Assembly: GCF_002076895.1 (NCBI RefSeq) | Contig: NZ_CP020465.1 | Span: forward strand, 992,001 to 1,056,000 | Direction of reading: 5' to 3' | Origin: Cognaticolwellia beringensis | GTDB taxonomy: Bacteria > Pseudomonadota > Gammaproteobacteria > Enterobacterales > Alteromonadaceae | Length of the DNA stretch: 64,000 nucleotides | In this document: positions 27,226 to 36,579 of the stretch, one piece after another | Numbering within the stretch: the stretch's first letter is position 1 | Layout: each line of letters starts with the position of its first letter | Position numbers and translations under genes: made by a program | Notes under the pieces: generated by a model | What the model was told of the DNA's origin: nothing | The model's input: only the letters and a program-made list of their open reading frames with translations | The model's database searches: none

Positions 27226-29385
27226 ATGATTAAATTTGGCGAGTATATACTCGATGTAGAACATTCACGTTTACTGAATGCTAGCGGTAATTCTGAAATA
27301 TTTATAGAGCCTAAAATATTTGAGTTACTACTGCTATTCATTGAACGCCCTAATGCTGTTATATCAAGGCAAGATATGCTTGATCAATTATGGGCAGGTT
27401 CTGTAGTTACCGATAATGCCATCAATAAATTAATAGGTAACCTTCGCAAGTTACTAGCTGATGATGCGAAAAAACCGAATTACATTCAAACTGTACCTAA
27501 ACGGGGATATCGTCTAGTTTGTAATGTTGAAACACTAGAAGTCACCGATTCAACCCAAAATGATTCAAACTTAATTAATACAAACATAGCCCAAATGACT
27601 TCACTTGGTTTTTTGGAAGAAAAGTGGAAAACTTATACAGGGATTTCTTTCGCTGTTATTTTGATCATTGTCTTAAGCATTTTCATAACACTTAAATCTA
27701 GTAACAACAGTTCCTCAAATAATAGCTACTCTGTAGCATTAACACGAGACCAAGGCGCAGAGCTTTCTCCTATAATGCACCCAAACAATACGCACTTATA
27801 TTATTTAAAAGAAAATGATGAACATACAGGTCTTGAGCTATGGATCAAAAATATTGACACCTCCGTCACTAAACAAGCAAAAGTAATAAGCAATATTAGT
27901 CAAATCATTTCTATCATTGAAGACAGTAATTCAAATCAAACTATCATCTTTTACCTTGATATATTGGCGAATGAATGCGGAGTTTATCAAGAAATTTTGC
28001 CAGCGCCAGAAGAGCTAAATCAAGTAAGCCAAGCCCCAAAAAAAATATTCGATTGCAGTGATAAGAGAGTGAAAGATATAGATTATCATGTTGGTCAGAA
28101 TGCCTTTTACTATGCTGCTCAACCTAAGAATTATTGGCCGAATCAAATTTATGCTTTTGATGTTGAAGCTGGAGAGCACAGGATTGTTACCCAATCACAA
28201 CCCAAGGGTTGGGGACACCATAGTCTTGATATATCCCCTAATGGCGAAAAACTTTTAGTAATGAGTACAGATAGTGATTACAAAACGCAGTTACTGTCGC
28301 TAAATTTGTTGGATAACAAAATTACAAAGGGGATCAAGTTTGAAAAGCCTGTGTACGAAGCTATATGGCATCATGACTCAGAGCAAGTGTATTACTTTGC
28401 TCCTTCACCTTCTCAGCGAATCATCAAAAGTGACATAAATGGCGAAAATTCTACTGAAGTTATCAATATATCAGAAGAAATATTGCCAAAGCTTTCAAGG
28501 TTGCCTGACGGTAAAAATTTACTTTTTAGTACAGAGAACAAAAACTATAACAATCGCTGGTTAATGTCTTTGAAAAACAGTGAACCTATTGATAATTCAT
28601 CAGTACTTGATGTTTATCCTGCACTATTTCACAACAGCGACCAGTACCTATTCGTTTCAAAACGAAGTGGCCGTATGCAGTTATATTTGGCAAACAACCA
28701 ATATCAGCAAGCCAAAGTAGTCACTAATTTACTTAACTCTCATTGGCTTAAATACGTTTCAATTTCTGAGGACGATAAACATGTTTTATTAAATGTTGAT
28801 AACAAGGTTTATCAAGTTCCCATAAGTGAACTAAACCCAAATGAACCTTTGACTGCATTTAAATCAGAACATTTGATTTATGAAAGTAAAAATCCAATCA
28901 TTTCTTTGGATTGGCTTACGAGCCAGGGTGTGGCTATTACTAGGGTAATTAATGGAAACCCTGAGTTGGTAGTAATCCAAGTTTCTAACAACAAAAAACT
29001 AAAATTTGACGGAAGATGGGCTTATGGCTTGATGGACAACGAGCAACTAGAACTTATATATTTTATTGAACAACAAAGTAACCTTTTGTACCAAGTAAGT
29101 TATTCGTCTTTCGAAGATAATCTTTCTAATAGTCAGCTAAGTTTTATCAATACGCAAATATCACTACCAACTGATTTTTATCATGTAAAAATAGATTCCA
29201 ATATCTTATATTACGTTAATGCCGAAAGAGGAAACGAATACCTTTACGCGGTGCCCTTAAATAAAAAACATGAAGGCAGTAAGCTATTATTGAATGACTT
29301 CTCAAGTTATGACGTAAGCAAAGGCAATATCATGGTTAGTGATGTTGAGAGCATAGAAGGTGATGTACATCGTACTATGTATTGA
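27226..29385 (+). CDS. ToxR/CadC-like membrane-bound winged-helix regulator with periplasmic beta-propeller-like domain
   Basis: Residues 1-105 are an OmpR-type DNA-binding winged helix (FIEPKIFELLLLFIERPNAV, then SVVTDNAINKLIGNLRKLLADD, TVPKRGYRLV). One TM (about 140-163, ISFAVILIIVLSIFITL) follows, then about 550 periplasmic residues with repeated WD40/TolB-like blades (for example SLDISPNGEKLLVMS, AIWHHDSEQVYYFAP, LSRLPDGKNLLFSTE). It would sense an envelope signal and act directly on DNA. It is divergent from the esterase gene across 214 bp, so that gene is the best candidate target. Confidence 0.88.
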   Translation: MIKFGEYILDVEHSRLLNASGNSEIFIEPKIFELLLLFIERPNAVISRQDMLDQLWAGSVVTDNAINKLIGNLRKLLADDAKKPNYIQTVPKRGYRLVCNVETLEVTDSTQNDSNLINTNIAQMTSLGFLEEKWKTYTGISFAVILIIVLSIFITLKSSNNSSSNNSYSVALTRDQGAELSPIMHPNNTHLYYLKENDEHTGLELWIKNIDTSVTKQAKVISNISQIISIIEDSNSNQTIIFYLDILANECGVYQEILPAPEELNQVSQAPKKIFDCSDKRVKDIDYHVGQNAFYYAAQPKNYWPNQIYAFDVEAGEHRIVTQSQPKGWGHHSLDISPNGEKLLVMSTDSDYKTQLLSLNLLDNKITKGIKFEKPVYEAIWHHDSEQVYYFAPSPSQRIIKSDINGENSTEVINISEEILPKLSRLPDGKNLLFSTENKNYNNRWLMSLKNSEPIDNSSVLDVYPALFHNSDQYLFVSKRSGRMQLYLANNQYQQAKVVTNLLNSHWLKYVSISEDDKHVLLNVDNKVYQVPISELNPNEPLTAFKSEHLIYESKNPIISLDWLTSQGVAITRVINGNPELVVIQVSNNKKLKFDGRWAYGLMDNEQLELIYFIEQQSNLLYQVSYSSFEDNLSNSQLSFINTQISLPTDFYHVKIDSNILYYVNAERGNEYLYAVPLNKKHEGSKLLLNDFSSYDVSKGNIMVSDVESIEGDVHRTMY

Positions 29386-29949
29386 ACGTCCGCTTTCGTA
29401 TCTTAGCCGACATAAATTGAGGTGAATATTAGCCACCATTTTTGACCGCTAAAGGCTCCAAATGGCCCTTTCGTATAATCAATCTTATGACTGCTTTATA
29501 GAGTTTCTTTATTTGTTAAGTGGCAACGCTGTATGTAATTGTATGGCCGTAGTTGATGCAATTGGGTGGTAAAGTCACACGTTATTTTCCAATTAGCTTT
29601 AATTTAGCACAACAAAGAGCACCCTATTAATGTTGAGTTAGCTGTCCTATTTTATTAGCATATTCAGGATGAAGCTAAAATGGGGGACGATTACCTTACT
29701 GTGAATAAGTATCTTGATTTCTATCAATCTTTTTTTGTTTGTCTGAGGCATTATCGTAACAACATAGTTGATTACCGTGCGTCGATTATTTTAAGACGAA
29801 TGCCTTTTTATATTCATTTGTACAATGGTATAGCTCACAAGTTTTTTGGAAATAAAAATGATTATTTACTCATTAAGCACAGTTTTTACTTACTTTTACT
29901 TATATTGTTGAGCTATAAAAATATACAACCTCTATCCTAAGTGAAGTAT
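29386..29949. other. Intergenic region after the membrane regulator
   Basis: About 560 bp. A short Tyr/Phe/Leu-rich open frame at 29680-29940 could encode 86 residues but has no recognisable features and is probably not a gene. Near 29390-29404 is a partial match to the sequence before the right 38-bp repeat. Confidence 0.35.
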
Positions 29950-31341
29950 TTAGAGCTTAATATGTTGTGTGAAAGTGTCGAGTAGTTCGTCTGTTCTGTG
30001 AGTAACAAACAGTAGGGTGGAGTTACTTTCTTTCATTATCATTTTAATGATCTTCAATATGCGATGACGATTAAATTCATCTAAACCTTGTGTAATTTCA
30101 TCAAGGATCAATAACAAAGGCGCTTTAATTAATGCTCTTACGATAAGTGCTAATCGTTGTTCACCAAAACTTAAATCGTTAAATAATGTTTTTTCTTTAT
30201 GATTTAAACCTACCTTTTTTAACCATTGCTCAGCGTATGTTATATGATATTTTTCGGGTTGCTGATACAGCCCAATAGAATCAAAAAAACCTGAAAGTAC
30301 TACCGTGAGTAAATCTGAGTTTACGCGATACTGGCGATGCAATTCAGGCGTAACTATGCCCATATCTTTTTTTAATTGCCAAATACTTTCTCCGCTACCT
30401 CGTTGATGTCCAAATAGTGTTAAATCGTTACTGTAGCATTGTGTACATTCGCCGGTTATTAAATGTAATAACGTTGATTTACCACTACCATTTCGGCCGG
30501 TAATTAAGGTATGTTGTTGTGGCTTTACACTTAAATTTAGCCCTTGAAAAACGGTTTTACTTTGATAACGAACGGTGCCATTAACTAATTTCACCAAATA
30601 ATCATGTGCATTGGACTTAGTCGCATAAAATTGTTCTGGCAGTGTAATTTTGTCATCATCGTTTTTAAAAAAATCATCGAGTTTGGCTTGTGTTTTAGCA
30701 CAATGTTGAGTCCCAATAACGTTAAAGTCCCCCTGTTTAATTACCGCTAATTGTTCACACCAATCAGGGATGTCGATGCGGTTACCCAATAGAAGAATAA
30801 GCGTGATATTGCTGTTTTTAATAATACCTTTAAAAAGTGTCGATAAAGTCTGGCTACTTTCTTGATCTAAACTGTCAAAAGGGTCTTCACAAATAATCAT
30901 TTTCTTTTCATGCAGAAGCGCTGAAAGTATCAGTAGTTTACGGCTTTCACCTGAACTTAATTGTCGGTAACCTGAGGTTAATAAATGTGCTAATCCTACG
31001 AGTTTAATAAGCGGGTCGTTTAATTTATCTTGAGGCAAAAACTCTTTTACGAGCGTGCCAAGATCCTGCTGATCTATAAAGTCGCTATTATCGATTTTTA
31101 ACTCGTGTTCATAAATTTTTTGTTGTGCTTCAAAGGAAATAATAGCGATGTCATTCGGCGCTGGTAACAGTATTTTTTCTACAGAAATTGGCGTTATTTC
31201 TCGCGATAGCAATTGAGCAAGTTCTTGTTTTCCTGAGTCATTAGTGCCTAGAATACACCAAGTGCTCGAATGACCAATTGGCCAACTCTCGACCATTAAC
31301 TTAGCATGACAATAATTTTTAATTTCAAAGGTATTCAACAT
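29950..31341 (-). CDS. Tandem ATP-binding cassette protein (ModF-like)
   Basis: One soluble polypeptide with two ABC modules and no membrane segment. Module 1 (about 1-225) has a degenerate Walker A GTNDSGKQE, signature LSSGESRKLL and Walker B MIICEDPFDSLD. Module 2 (about 250-460) has a canonical GRNGSGKSTLL, signature LSFGEQRLALIVRAL, Walker B LLILDEITQGLD and H-loop VTHR. Length and layout match E. coli ModF, a duplicated ATPase near molybdate genes. No molybdate permease is nearby here, so the role is open. Start at 31341 (MLNTFEIKN) or 31365; neither has a strong ribosome site. Confidence 0.75.
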   Translation of the reverse strand: MLNTFEIKNYCHAKLMVESWPIGHSSTWCILGTNDSGKQELAQLLSREITPISVEKILLPAPNDIAIISFEAQQKIYEHELKIDNSDFIDQQDLGTLVKEFLPQDKLNDPLIKLVGLAHLLTSGYRQLSSGESRKLLILSALLHEKKMIICEDPFDSLDQESSQTLSTLFKGIIKNSNITLILLLGNRIDIPDWCEQLAVIKQGDFNVIGTQHCAKTQAKLDDFFKNDDDKITLPEQFYATKSNAHDYLVKLVNGTVRYQSKTVFQGLNLSVKPQQHTLITGRNGSGKSTLLHLITGECTQCYSNDLTLFGHQRGSGESIWQLKKDMGIVTPELHRQYRVNSDLLTVVLSGFFDSIGLYQQPEKYHITYAEQWLKKVGLNHKEKTLFNDLSFGEQRLALIVRALIKAPLLLILDEITQGLDEFNRHRILKIIKMIMKESNSTLLFVTHRTDELLDTFTQHIKL

Positions 31342-31540
31342 AACCAACTTTTTGTAAAACAGCATACGCCATTATTTTCTACCACTTTACGCTTTGCAAG
31401 CCTAATCCTTAATATTGCTTGATTTCATGTGTTAGTTATTACTCGTTCAGCCATTACTTAATGCATTTTAAAAAGCTCATGAATCGTCAAAAAGAGCACA
31501 ATTATAATTGTATGTGATTTACTGAGATTTTATATGCCAT

Positions 31541-31577
31541 AAAAAACCCCTAATAATAAATATTAGGGGTTTGTTTT
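31541..31577. terminator. Rho-independent terminator after dnaK
   Basis: Hairpin AACCCCTAATA / TATTAGGGGTT with AT-rich loop, A6 on the left and a T-rich tail on the right. It is about 50 nt beyond the dnaK stop and can act in both directions. Confidence 0.88.
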
Positions 31578-31626
31578 CAGCTTTTAACTTTCAGCCTTTA
31601 ACTTATAGCTTCAAGTAGCTTCAAGC

Positions 31627-33528
31627 TTAACCATTACTGACATCTTCAAACTCAGCATCAATAACATCTTCGTTACTAGCTTCGTCATTGGCAGCATTTC
31701 CTTGTGGTTGCTCTGCTTGTTGTGACTGCGCTTGTTGAGCTTGCATCATATTAGTGTAAGCCTCTTGTAATGCTTTTTGTCGCATTTCAATTGCGCCTTT
31801 ATCATCGCCATTAACCGCCATTTTCAGTTGCTCGATTAAGGTTTTAAGCTCGCCTTGTTGATCATCGCTTAACGTGTTCATCGAGGTTTGTACGGTATGA
31901 ATTAATTGATCAGCTTGGTTACGTTGCTCCACTAATTCACGCTTTTTCTTGTCTTCAGTCGCGTGCATTTCTGCGTCGTTTACCATGCGATTAACTTCAT
32001 CTTCCGTTAAACCACTTGATGCGGTAATTTTAATGCTTTGCTCCTTACCGGTTGCTTTGTCTTTCGCGGTAACATTTAAAATACCATCAGCATCGATATC
32101 AAAAGTAACATCAACTTGCACTGAACCGCGTGGGCCAGGGTTAATATCCGTTAAGTTAAATTGACCTAACGATTTATTATCTGTTGCCATTTCACGCTGG
32201 CCTTGTAACACATGAACCGTAACCGCCGCTTGATTATCTTCAGCCGTAGAGAAAGTTTCAGAAGCACGTGTTGGTATAGTGGTATTTTTATCTATAAGCT
32301 TGGTCATTACACCACCTAAGGTTTCAATACCCAGTGATAACGGCGTTACATCAAGTAATAGCACATCACCAACTGTTCCTGACAACACACCCGCTTGAAT
32401 CGCTGCACCCATGGCAACCGCTTCATCAGGGTTTACATCTTTACGTGGTTCTTTGCCAAAAAAAGCTTTAACGGCTTCTTGCACTTTTGGCATGCGTGAT
32501 TGACCACCGACTAAAATTACTTCGTTAATATCGCTTTTGCTTAAACCCGCATCTTTTAATGCTTGCTCACAGGGGGCGATGGTGCTCTTTACTAAGTCAT
32601 CAACTAGTGACTCTAATTTGGCGCGAGTAACTTGTATCTTTAAATGTTTAGGGCCACTAGCGTCAGCAGTAACGTAAGGTAAATTCACGTCGGTTTGTAG
32701 TGCTGATGACAACTCGATCTTCGCTTTTTCAGCCGCTTCTTTAATGCGCTGTAGGGCTAAAGGATCTTGTTTGATATCAATACCACTTTCTTTTTTGAAT
32801 TCATCAGCAAGGTAATTTATTAAGCGTAAATCAAAATCTTCACCACCTAAAAAGGTATCACCATTGGTTGCCAACACTTCAAATTGCTTTTCACCGTCCA
32901 CATTGGCTATTTCGATAATAGAGACATCGAAAGTACCACCACCTAAGTCATAAACGACCACTTTTTGGTCAGCTTTACTGTTTTTATCAACGCCATAAGC
33001 TAATGCTGCGGCTGTTGGCTCGTTAATAATACGTTTAACATTAAGCCCAGCAATTTTACCTGCGTCTTTTGTTGCTTGGCGCTGTGAGTCATTAAAGTAG
33101 GCAGGTACGGTAATAACCGCGTCTGTTACTGTTTCACCTAAATAAGCTTCAGCATCTTTTTTCAATTTACGTAAAACTTGTGCTGATACTTCTTGCGGCG
33201 ATAAAGCTTTGCCGTTTACTTCAACCCAAGCGTCACCGTTACTTGCTTTAACGATTTTATAAGGTGCAAGTTTAATATCTTTTTGTACTTCTTTATCATC
33301 AAATTTACGACCAATTAAACGTTTAATCGCAAATAATGTATTTTTAGAGTTTGTCACCGCTTGTCTTTTTGCTGGTTGACCCGCTAATGTTTCATTGTTG
33401 GCATATGCAACAATTGATGGTGTGGTACGGCTACCTTCCGCATTTTCAATAATTTTTGCAACGCCGCCTTCCATCACTGCGACACATGAGTTTGTTGTAC
33501 CTAAATCAATACCAATAGTCTTAGACAT
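31627..33528 (-). CDS. dnaK: Hsp70 chaperone DnaK
   Basis: Full-length DnaK of 633 residues: ATPase domain opening [21 protein letters not shown], phosphate loop [29 protein letters not shown], linker [17 protein letters not shown], substrate-binding domain, helical lid and a C-terminal DAEFEDV tail like that binding co-chaperones. The ATG at 33528 is chosen because AGGTG lies 6 nt upstream; an in-frame GTG at 33537 overlaps that site. Unlike the usual grpE-dnaK-dnaJ layout it stands alone, with cbpA 2.8 kb away, so it may be a second DnaK. A Crp-type site and -10 lie upstream. Confidence 0.95.
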   Translation of the reverse strand: MSKTIGIDLGTTNSCVAVMEGGVAKIIENAEGSRTTPSIVAYANNETLAGQPAKRQAVTNSKNTLFAIKRLIGRKFDDKEVQKDIKLAPYKIVKASNGDAWVEVNGKALSPQEVSAQVLRKLKKDAEAYLGETVTDAVITVPAYFNDSQRQATKDAGKIAGLNVKRIINEPTAAALAYGVDKNSKADQKVVVYDLGGGTFDVSIIEIANVDGEKQFEVLATNGDTFLGGEDFDLRLINYLADEFKKESGIDIKQDPLALQRIKEAAEKAKIELSSALQTDVNLPYVTADASGPKHLKIQVTRAKLESLVDDLVKSTIAPCEQALKDAGLSKSDINEVILVGGQSRMPKVQEAVKAFFGKEPRKDVNPDEAVAMGAAIQAGVLSGTVGDVLLLDVTPLSLGIETLGGVMTKLIDKNTTIPTRASETFSTAEDNQAAVTVHVLQGQREMATDNKSLGQFNLTDINPGPRGSVQVDVTFDIDADGILNVTAKDKATGKEQSIKITASSGLTEDEVNRMVNDAEMHATEDKKKRELVEQRNQADQLIHTVQTSMNTLSDDQQGELKTLIEQLKMAVNGDDKGAIEMRQKALQEAYTNMMQAQQAQSQQAEQPQGNAANDEASNEDVIDAEFEDVSNG

Positions 33529-33658
33529 AATAATCACCTATTCTTTTAAAACTTCATAAAAAGGTCTGATGCTTTATGGCTATATTCCAGTAAGCAATTT
33601 GACCGTATAAACAAACTTGTATTAACGGTTTAACGCAAGCTGTTTGGTTAGTGGGGCT

Positions 33659-33664
33659 ATAATA
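33659..33664 (-). promoter_or_regulatory. Predicted -10 element of dnaK
   Basis: On the minus strand this reads TATTAT. It starts 21 nt after the TGTCA-N6-TGACA palindrome, placing that palindrome near -41.5 of the inferred start point (about 33652). The leader would be about 124 nt. No good -35 is present, as expected for an activator-dependent promoter. Confidence 0.55.
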
Positions 33665-33685
33665 CGGAAGGTGGGGAAATGCTTC

Positions 33686-33701
33686 TGTCACAAATATGAC
33701 A
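33686..33701. promoter_or_regulatory. Crp/Fnr-type operator TGTCA-N6-TGACA in the dnaK / regulator intergenic region
   Basis: Palindrome TGTCACAAATATGACA, extended by C and G to 18 bp (33685-33702). The 5-6-5 geometry is that of Crp/Fnr family sites but with C at the fourth position (CRP: TGTGA). It lies between divergent dnaK and a Crp/Fnr-type gene. The same motif recurs upstream of cbpA. Confidence 0.7.
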
Positions 33702-33879
33702 GTTGTGATGATTTTTTACTTTTTATTCAACTTAATATATTTTAAATATAAAATTCAATGAATTACTTGAGGTGTTCGCTGACATTAAGCAAATGAAAAA
33801 TAAGATTAGTTTTTGCTATATTGCAACAACGGGGTAGAATAAAGCCATACACTTAACTATGGTTTAAATCATTGTACTT

Positions 33880-34644
33880 ATGAATAAAGATGTTACCCAT
33901 TTGCCTAAAAAAGCCAGTCCAGTATTGGTAAAGCAAGCTAATATTTTTGCAGATTTACCGGCAAAATTAATTGAGGATTTTCAACAAGAATTTCAGCTTG
34001 ATGAATGGCGCAAAGGTGACTACTTTGATTCAAACTTACTAACACAACGTTTTTTTGTGGTACTTGATGGCAGCATAGAAATTAAACAAAGTAATCCCGA
34101 AACAGGCAGAGAAGCGACATTAGATATGCTTTATGCAGGTGATTGTTTTGACTTGATGGTGTTATTAGACGATCAACCCCATGACGTGATTGTTTCCCCT
34201 TTGACTACGGCTAAATTGCTGTCGGTTAAACTGGCTACCATGCGACACTGGTTGTGGACCTATCCAGAGTTTAACCAACAATTTATGCCTTATTTGGCAA
34301 AGAAAATGCGTGAAAAAGAGCAACAGGCAAGTGATTTAGTTTTACATGATGTCACTACACGCTTAAGCCGTATTATTTTAGAACATATTAATAAAATTAA
34401 GTTTTATTCCGGTAGTAAAGCCGAAGAACATCAGCATCATTTAGTAAATGGTTTAAACGATGAAACCTTAGCGCGAATGACAGGCTCGGTAAGGCAAGTG
34501 ATTAATAAACAATTACAGCATTGGAAAAAAGCAGGTACCATCGATAAAAAACGCAATCAATTGATTGTTAAAGACCTAGAAGCATTGGAAAAAGCTGCGA
34601 AATATACCGAAAGCTTAGCTAACGTGCCTATGGTTAAACCTTAG
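33880..34644 (+). CDS. Crp/Fnr-family transcriptional regulator
   Basis: A cyclic-nucleotide-binding fold covers about 20-145 and a winged helix-turn-helix about 155-235. The Fnr iron-sulfur cysteines are absent, and the CRP phosphate-binding cassette (Arg-Ala after FGE) is not recognisable, so the effector is unknown. The recognition helix reads GSVRQVINKQL; aligned with CRP, Arg205 equals Arg180, Gln206 equals Glu181 and Lys210 equals Arg185. That substitution fits a site whose fourth base is changed, as seen in the two TGTCA-N6-TGACA palindromes nearby. It is divergent from dnaK and probably also autoregulated. Confidence 0.88.
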   Translation: MNKDVTHLPKKASPVLVKQANIFADLPAKLIEDFQQEFQLDEWRKGDYFDSNLLTQRFFVVLDGSIEIKQSNPETGREATLDMLYAGDCFDLMVLLDDQPHDVIVSPLTTAKLLSVKLATMRHWLWTYPEFNQQFMPYLAKKMREKEQQASDLVLHDVTTRLSRIILEHINKIKFYSGSKAEEHQHHLVNGLNDETLARMTGSVRQVINKQLQHWKKAGTIDKKRNQLIVKDLEALEKAAKYTESLANVPMVKP

Positions 34645-34673
34645 TAGAACATCCAGATCTTACTTAACCATTA

Positions 34674-34691
34674 TGTAACGGTTTTGTTACA
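34674..34691. promoter_or_regulatory. Palindrome TGTAAC-N6-GTTACA
   Basis: Perfect 6-bp arms around GGTTTT, between the Crp/Fnr-type gene and the pilin-like gene. It could be an operator (its form is close to a TyrR box, TGTAAA-N6-TTTACA) or a weak terminator of the regulator gene. Confidence 0.35.
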
Positions 34692-34796
34692 AAAGGTAAA
34701 GTATCCCTTCGCACTTGTACGTACAGCAACCCTATTTTTTAAAATATAAGGATGTTAAATTACACCTAAATATTGCTTTTGGGTGAAATTCTTCAT

Positions 34797-35264
34797 ATGA
34801 AGAAACAGTCGGGTTTCACGTTAATAGAATTAGTTATTGTTATTATTATTTTGGGGATTTTAGCCGCTACGGCTTTACCCAAATTTATAAATTTACAAGG
34901 TGATGCGCGACAAGCCGTAATGAATGGGCTTAAGTCATCGTTAGAAACAGCAGCTACTTTTACTTACACTAAAGCGATTATTGAAGGGGTGGGGAATTCC
35001 TTTGATGAAACGCTGTCATCAGGCATTAGAATAAGATATGGCTATCCCTTTGCAACCCAAGAAAACTTAAAGGCAGTACTCAATTTCACTGAAGACGACT
35101 TTAAACTTACGGGAACTGATCCCGAGATAATTTTTACCCTTACCAATGATACTGAAGGTTTGACAACAAGTGAAATTGAAAGTGCTGGCGTCTGCAAACT
35201 GACTTATACCCGAGCAGATCAAGGCGAACGACCAGCGATCACTATTTCAGGTTGCACCGATTAA
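34797..35264 (+). CDS. Type IV pilin-like protein with prepilin leader (MshA-like)
   Basis: Short charged leader MKKQSG followed by FTLIELVIVIIILGILAATALPKF, the prepilin peptidase motif (cut after Gly6, Glu at +5) and the N-terminal pilin helix. The globular part of about 125 residues has Cys in VCKLTY and SGCTD, forming a likely C-terminal disulfide loop as in MSHA-type pilins. The ATG at 34797 gives a normal leader; an in-frame TTG at 34773 would add eight unneeded residues. No pilus assembly genes are adjacent, so it is an orphan pilin or pseudopilin. Confidence 0.85.
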   Translation: MKKQSGFTLIELVIVIIILGILAATALPKFINLQGDARQAVMNGLKSSLETAATFTYTKAIIEGVGNSFDETLSSGIRIRYGYPFATQENLKAVLNFTEDDFKLTGTDPEIIFTLTNDTEGLTTSEIESAGVCKLTYTRADQGERPAITISGCTD

Positions 35265-35309
35265 CTATGAGGCAATGCCTAAGTGCTATTAATGGGCTAA
35301 GAGAATTAG

Positions 35310-35336
35310 CGCCATACTGAAAATCTCAGTATGGCG
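35310..35336. terminator. Strong hairpin between convergent pilin-like and cbpA genes
   Basis: Perfect 11-bp stem CGCCATACTGA / TCAGTATGGCG with loop 'aaatc'. It lies 45 nt after the pilin-like stop and 23 nt beyond the cbpA stop. It lacks a T-run but its position suggests a shared transcription end. Confidence 0.6.
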
Positions 35337-35359
35337 AATAAATGAAGCATCTACTTTTT

Positions 35360-36319
35360 CTATGCTTCATCCTCAATATTTTTGTCGCTATTCGTTGCTA
35401 GCGCTTTTAAAGACTGATAAAGCGCTTCTTCTTCGGTTGACAAACTTTTTGGAAAAACAATTTTTAATTTCACAAAAAAGTCTCCGGCAACTTTACAAGG
35501 CAGTCCTCGGCCTTTTAAACGCATTTTACTGCCACTACTGATTAACTTAGGCAAGCTTAAATCAATATGTCCTGTAGGTGTTGGTACTTTTACTTTTTCA
35601 CCTAAAGCCGCTTGCCATGGGCTAATACTAAGTTCTGTTGTTATATCAGCACCTTCAATGGTATATAGTGAGTCTGGATTAAATCCTACTTCTAGATATA
35701 AATCGCCATTAGGTGCGCCCCCAACGCCTGCTTGTCCTTGCTTTTTCAAACGTATTTTTTGACCCGGCTTAATGCCTTTTGGAATACTGACCTTTAATGT
35801 ACGATCTTTAGTTTGTGTTCTTCCTTGTTGATCAACCACTTGGTCTTGTAGTGTGAAATTACGGGTTGCGCCGGTATAAGCATCTTGCAAATCAATCAAT
35901 ATTTTTGCGTTGCTATCTTGCCCTTGCATAGACCGACGACCGCGCGCTGCATGTTGACCACCACCGAAGCCGCCCCCAAATAATGATTCAAAAAAATCAC
36001 TAAAGTCGCCTTGACCGCCAGCACCCGCATTAAAGTTACCGTTGCCTTGTTGGTATTGATCTTGCCAACTAGGTGGTGGTGTAAAGCCTGATTGGCCTGC
36101 TTTCCAATTGCTACCCAGTTGATCATAGGCTGCGCGCTTTTCTTTATCACGTAGCACTTCATAGGCTTCGTTTATGTCTTTAAAACGAGTTTCGGCATCT
36201 TTTTCTTTACTGACGTCTGGATGAAATTTTCGCGCTAATTTCCGATAAGATGTTTTAATTTCATCTTGGGACGCGGTTTTATCGACGGCCATAATTTTAT
36301 AATAATCTTTATAATTCAC
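35360..36319 (-). CDS. cbpA: DnaJ-class co-chaperone (curved DNA-binding protein A type)
   Basis: J-domain at the N-terminus (DYYKIMAVDKTASQDEIKTSYRKLARKFHPDVSKEKD, with HPD), a Gly/Phe-rich linker (about 75-125, GGGFGGGQHAARG) and two beta-sandwich substrate-binding domains, with no zinc-finger: the CbpA/type II DnaJ layout. It should stimulate the ATPase of DnaK. The GTG at 36319 is preferred because AGGAGG lies 3 nt upstream; an in-frame GTG at 36334 has no ribosome site. A Crp-type palindrome and -10 upstream match those of dnaK, which suggests co-regulation. Confidence 0.9.
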   Translation of the reverse strand: MNYKDYYKIMAVDKTASQDEIKTSYRKLARKFHPDVSKEKDAETRFKDINEAYEVLRDKEKRAAYDQLGSNWKAGQSGFTPPPSWQDQYQQGNGNFNAGAGGQGDFSDFFESLFGGGFGGGQHAARGRRSMQGQDSNAKILIDLQDAYTGATRNFTLQDQVVDQQGRTQTKDRTLKVSIPKGIKPGQKIRLKKQGQAGVGGAPNGDLYLEVGFNPDSLYTIEGADITTELSISPWQAALGEKVKVPTPTGHIDLSLPKLISSGSKMRLKGRGLPCKVAGDFFVKLKIVFPKSLSTEEEALYQSLKALATNSDKNIEDEA

Positions 36320-36447
36320 ACTGACCTCCTGCACATTTTCTGCAGATAAATTTTTGAACTGAATTTTGCTAGATAAAGCCGATGATGATTAACGCAAGGT
36401 AAAAGTCACCAACGAATAATTTTTGGTAATCCTATTTGATAATTCCT

Positions 36448-36453
36448 AGTATA
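36448..36453 (-). promoter_or_regulatory. Predicted -10 element of cbpA
   Basis: On the minus strand this reads TATACT. It starts exactly 21 nt after the palindrome at 36475-36490, the same geometry as for dnaK. The inferred leader is about 122 nt. Confidence 0.55.
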
Positions 36454-36474
36454 AATACATAGAAAAATAATCAA

Positions 36475-36490
36475 TGTCAGCAATATGACA
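36475..36490. promoter_or_regulatory. Crp/Fnr-type operator TGTCA-N6-TGACA in the cbpA / GNAT intergenic region
   Basis: Palindrome TGTCAGCAATATGACA, the same class as at 33686-33701. On the plus strand a weaker -10-like TACACT (36512-36517) also starts 21 nt past the site, so the rightward GNAT gene may be driven by the same site. Confidence 0.7.
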
Positions 36491-36579
36491 CTTTACGTTA
36501 ATTATGACATGTACACTTTGAAATTTCGTGCTATTTTCAGTAGAAATAAAATAAATCAAATTGATCTTAAAGGAAAAAT

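Noticed and set aside
29680..29940. Open frame for 86 residues after the membrane regulator gene
   Set aside because: No recognisable motif, skewed Tyr/Phe/Leu composition typical of translated AT-rich DNA, and only a weak ribosome site. Kept as intergenic.
31627..33528. A sigma-32 heat-shock promoter for dnaK
   Set aside because: CCCCAC stretches occur upstream (33651-33676, minus strand), but no CTTGAA-type -35 is found at correct spacing; the Crp-site/-10 arrangement explains the region better.
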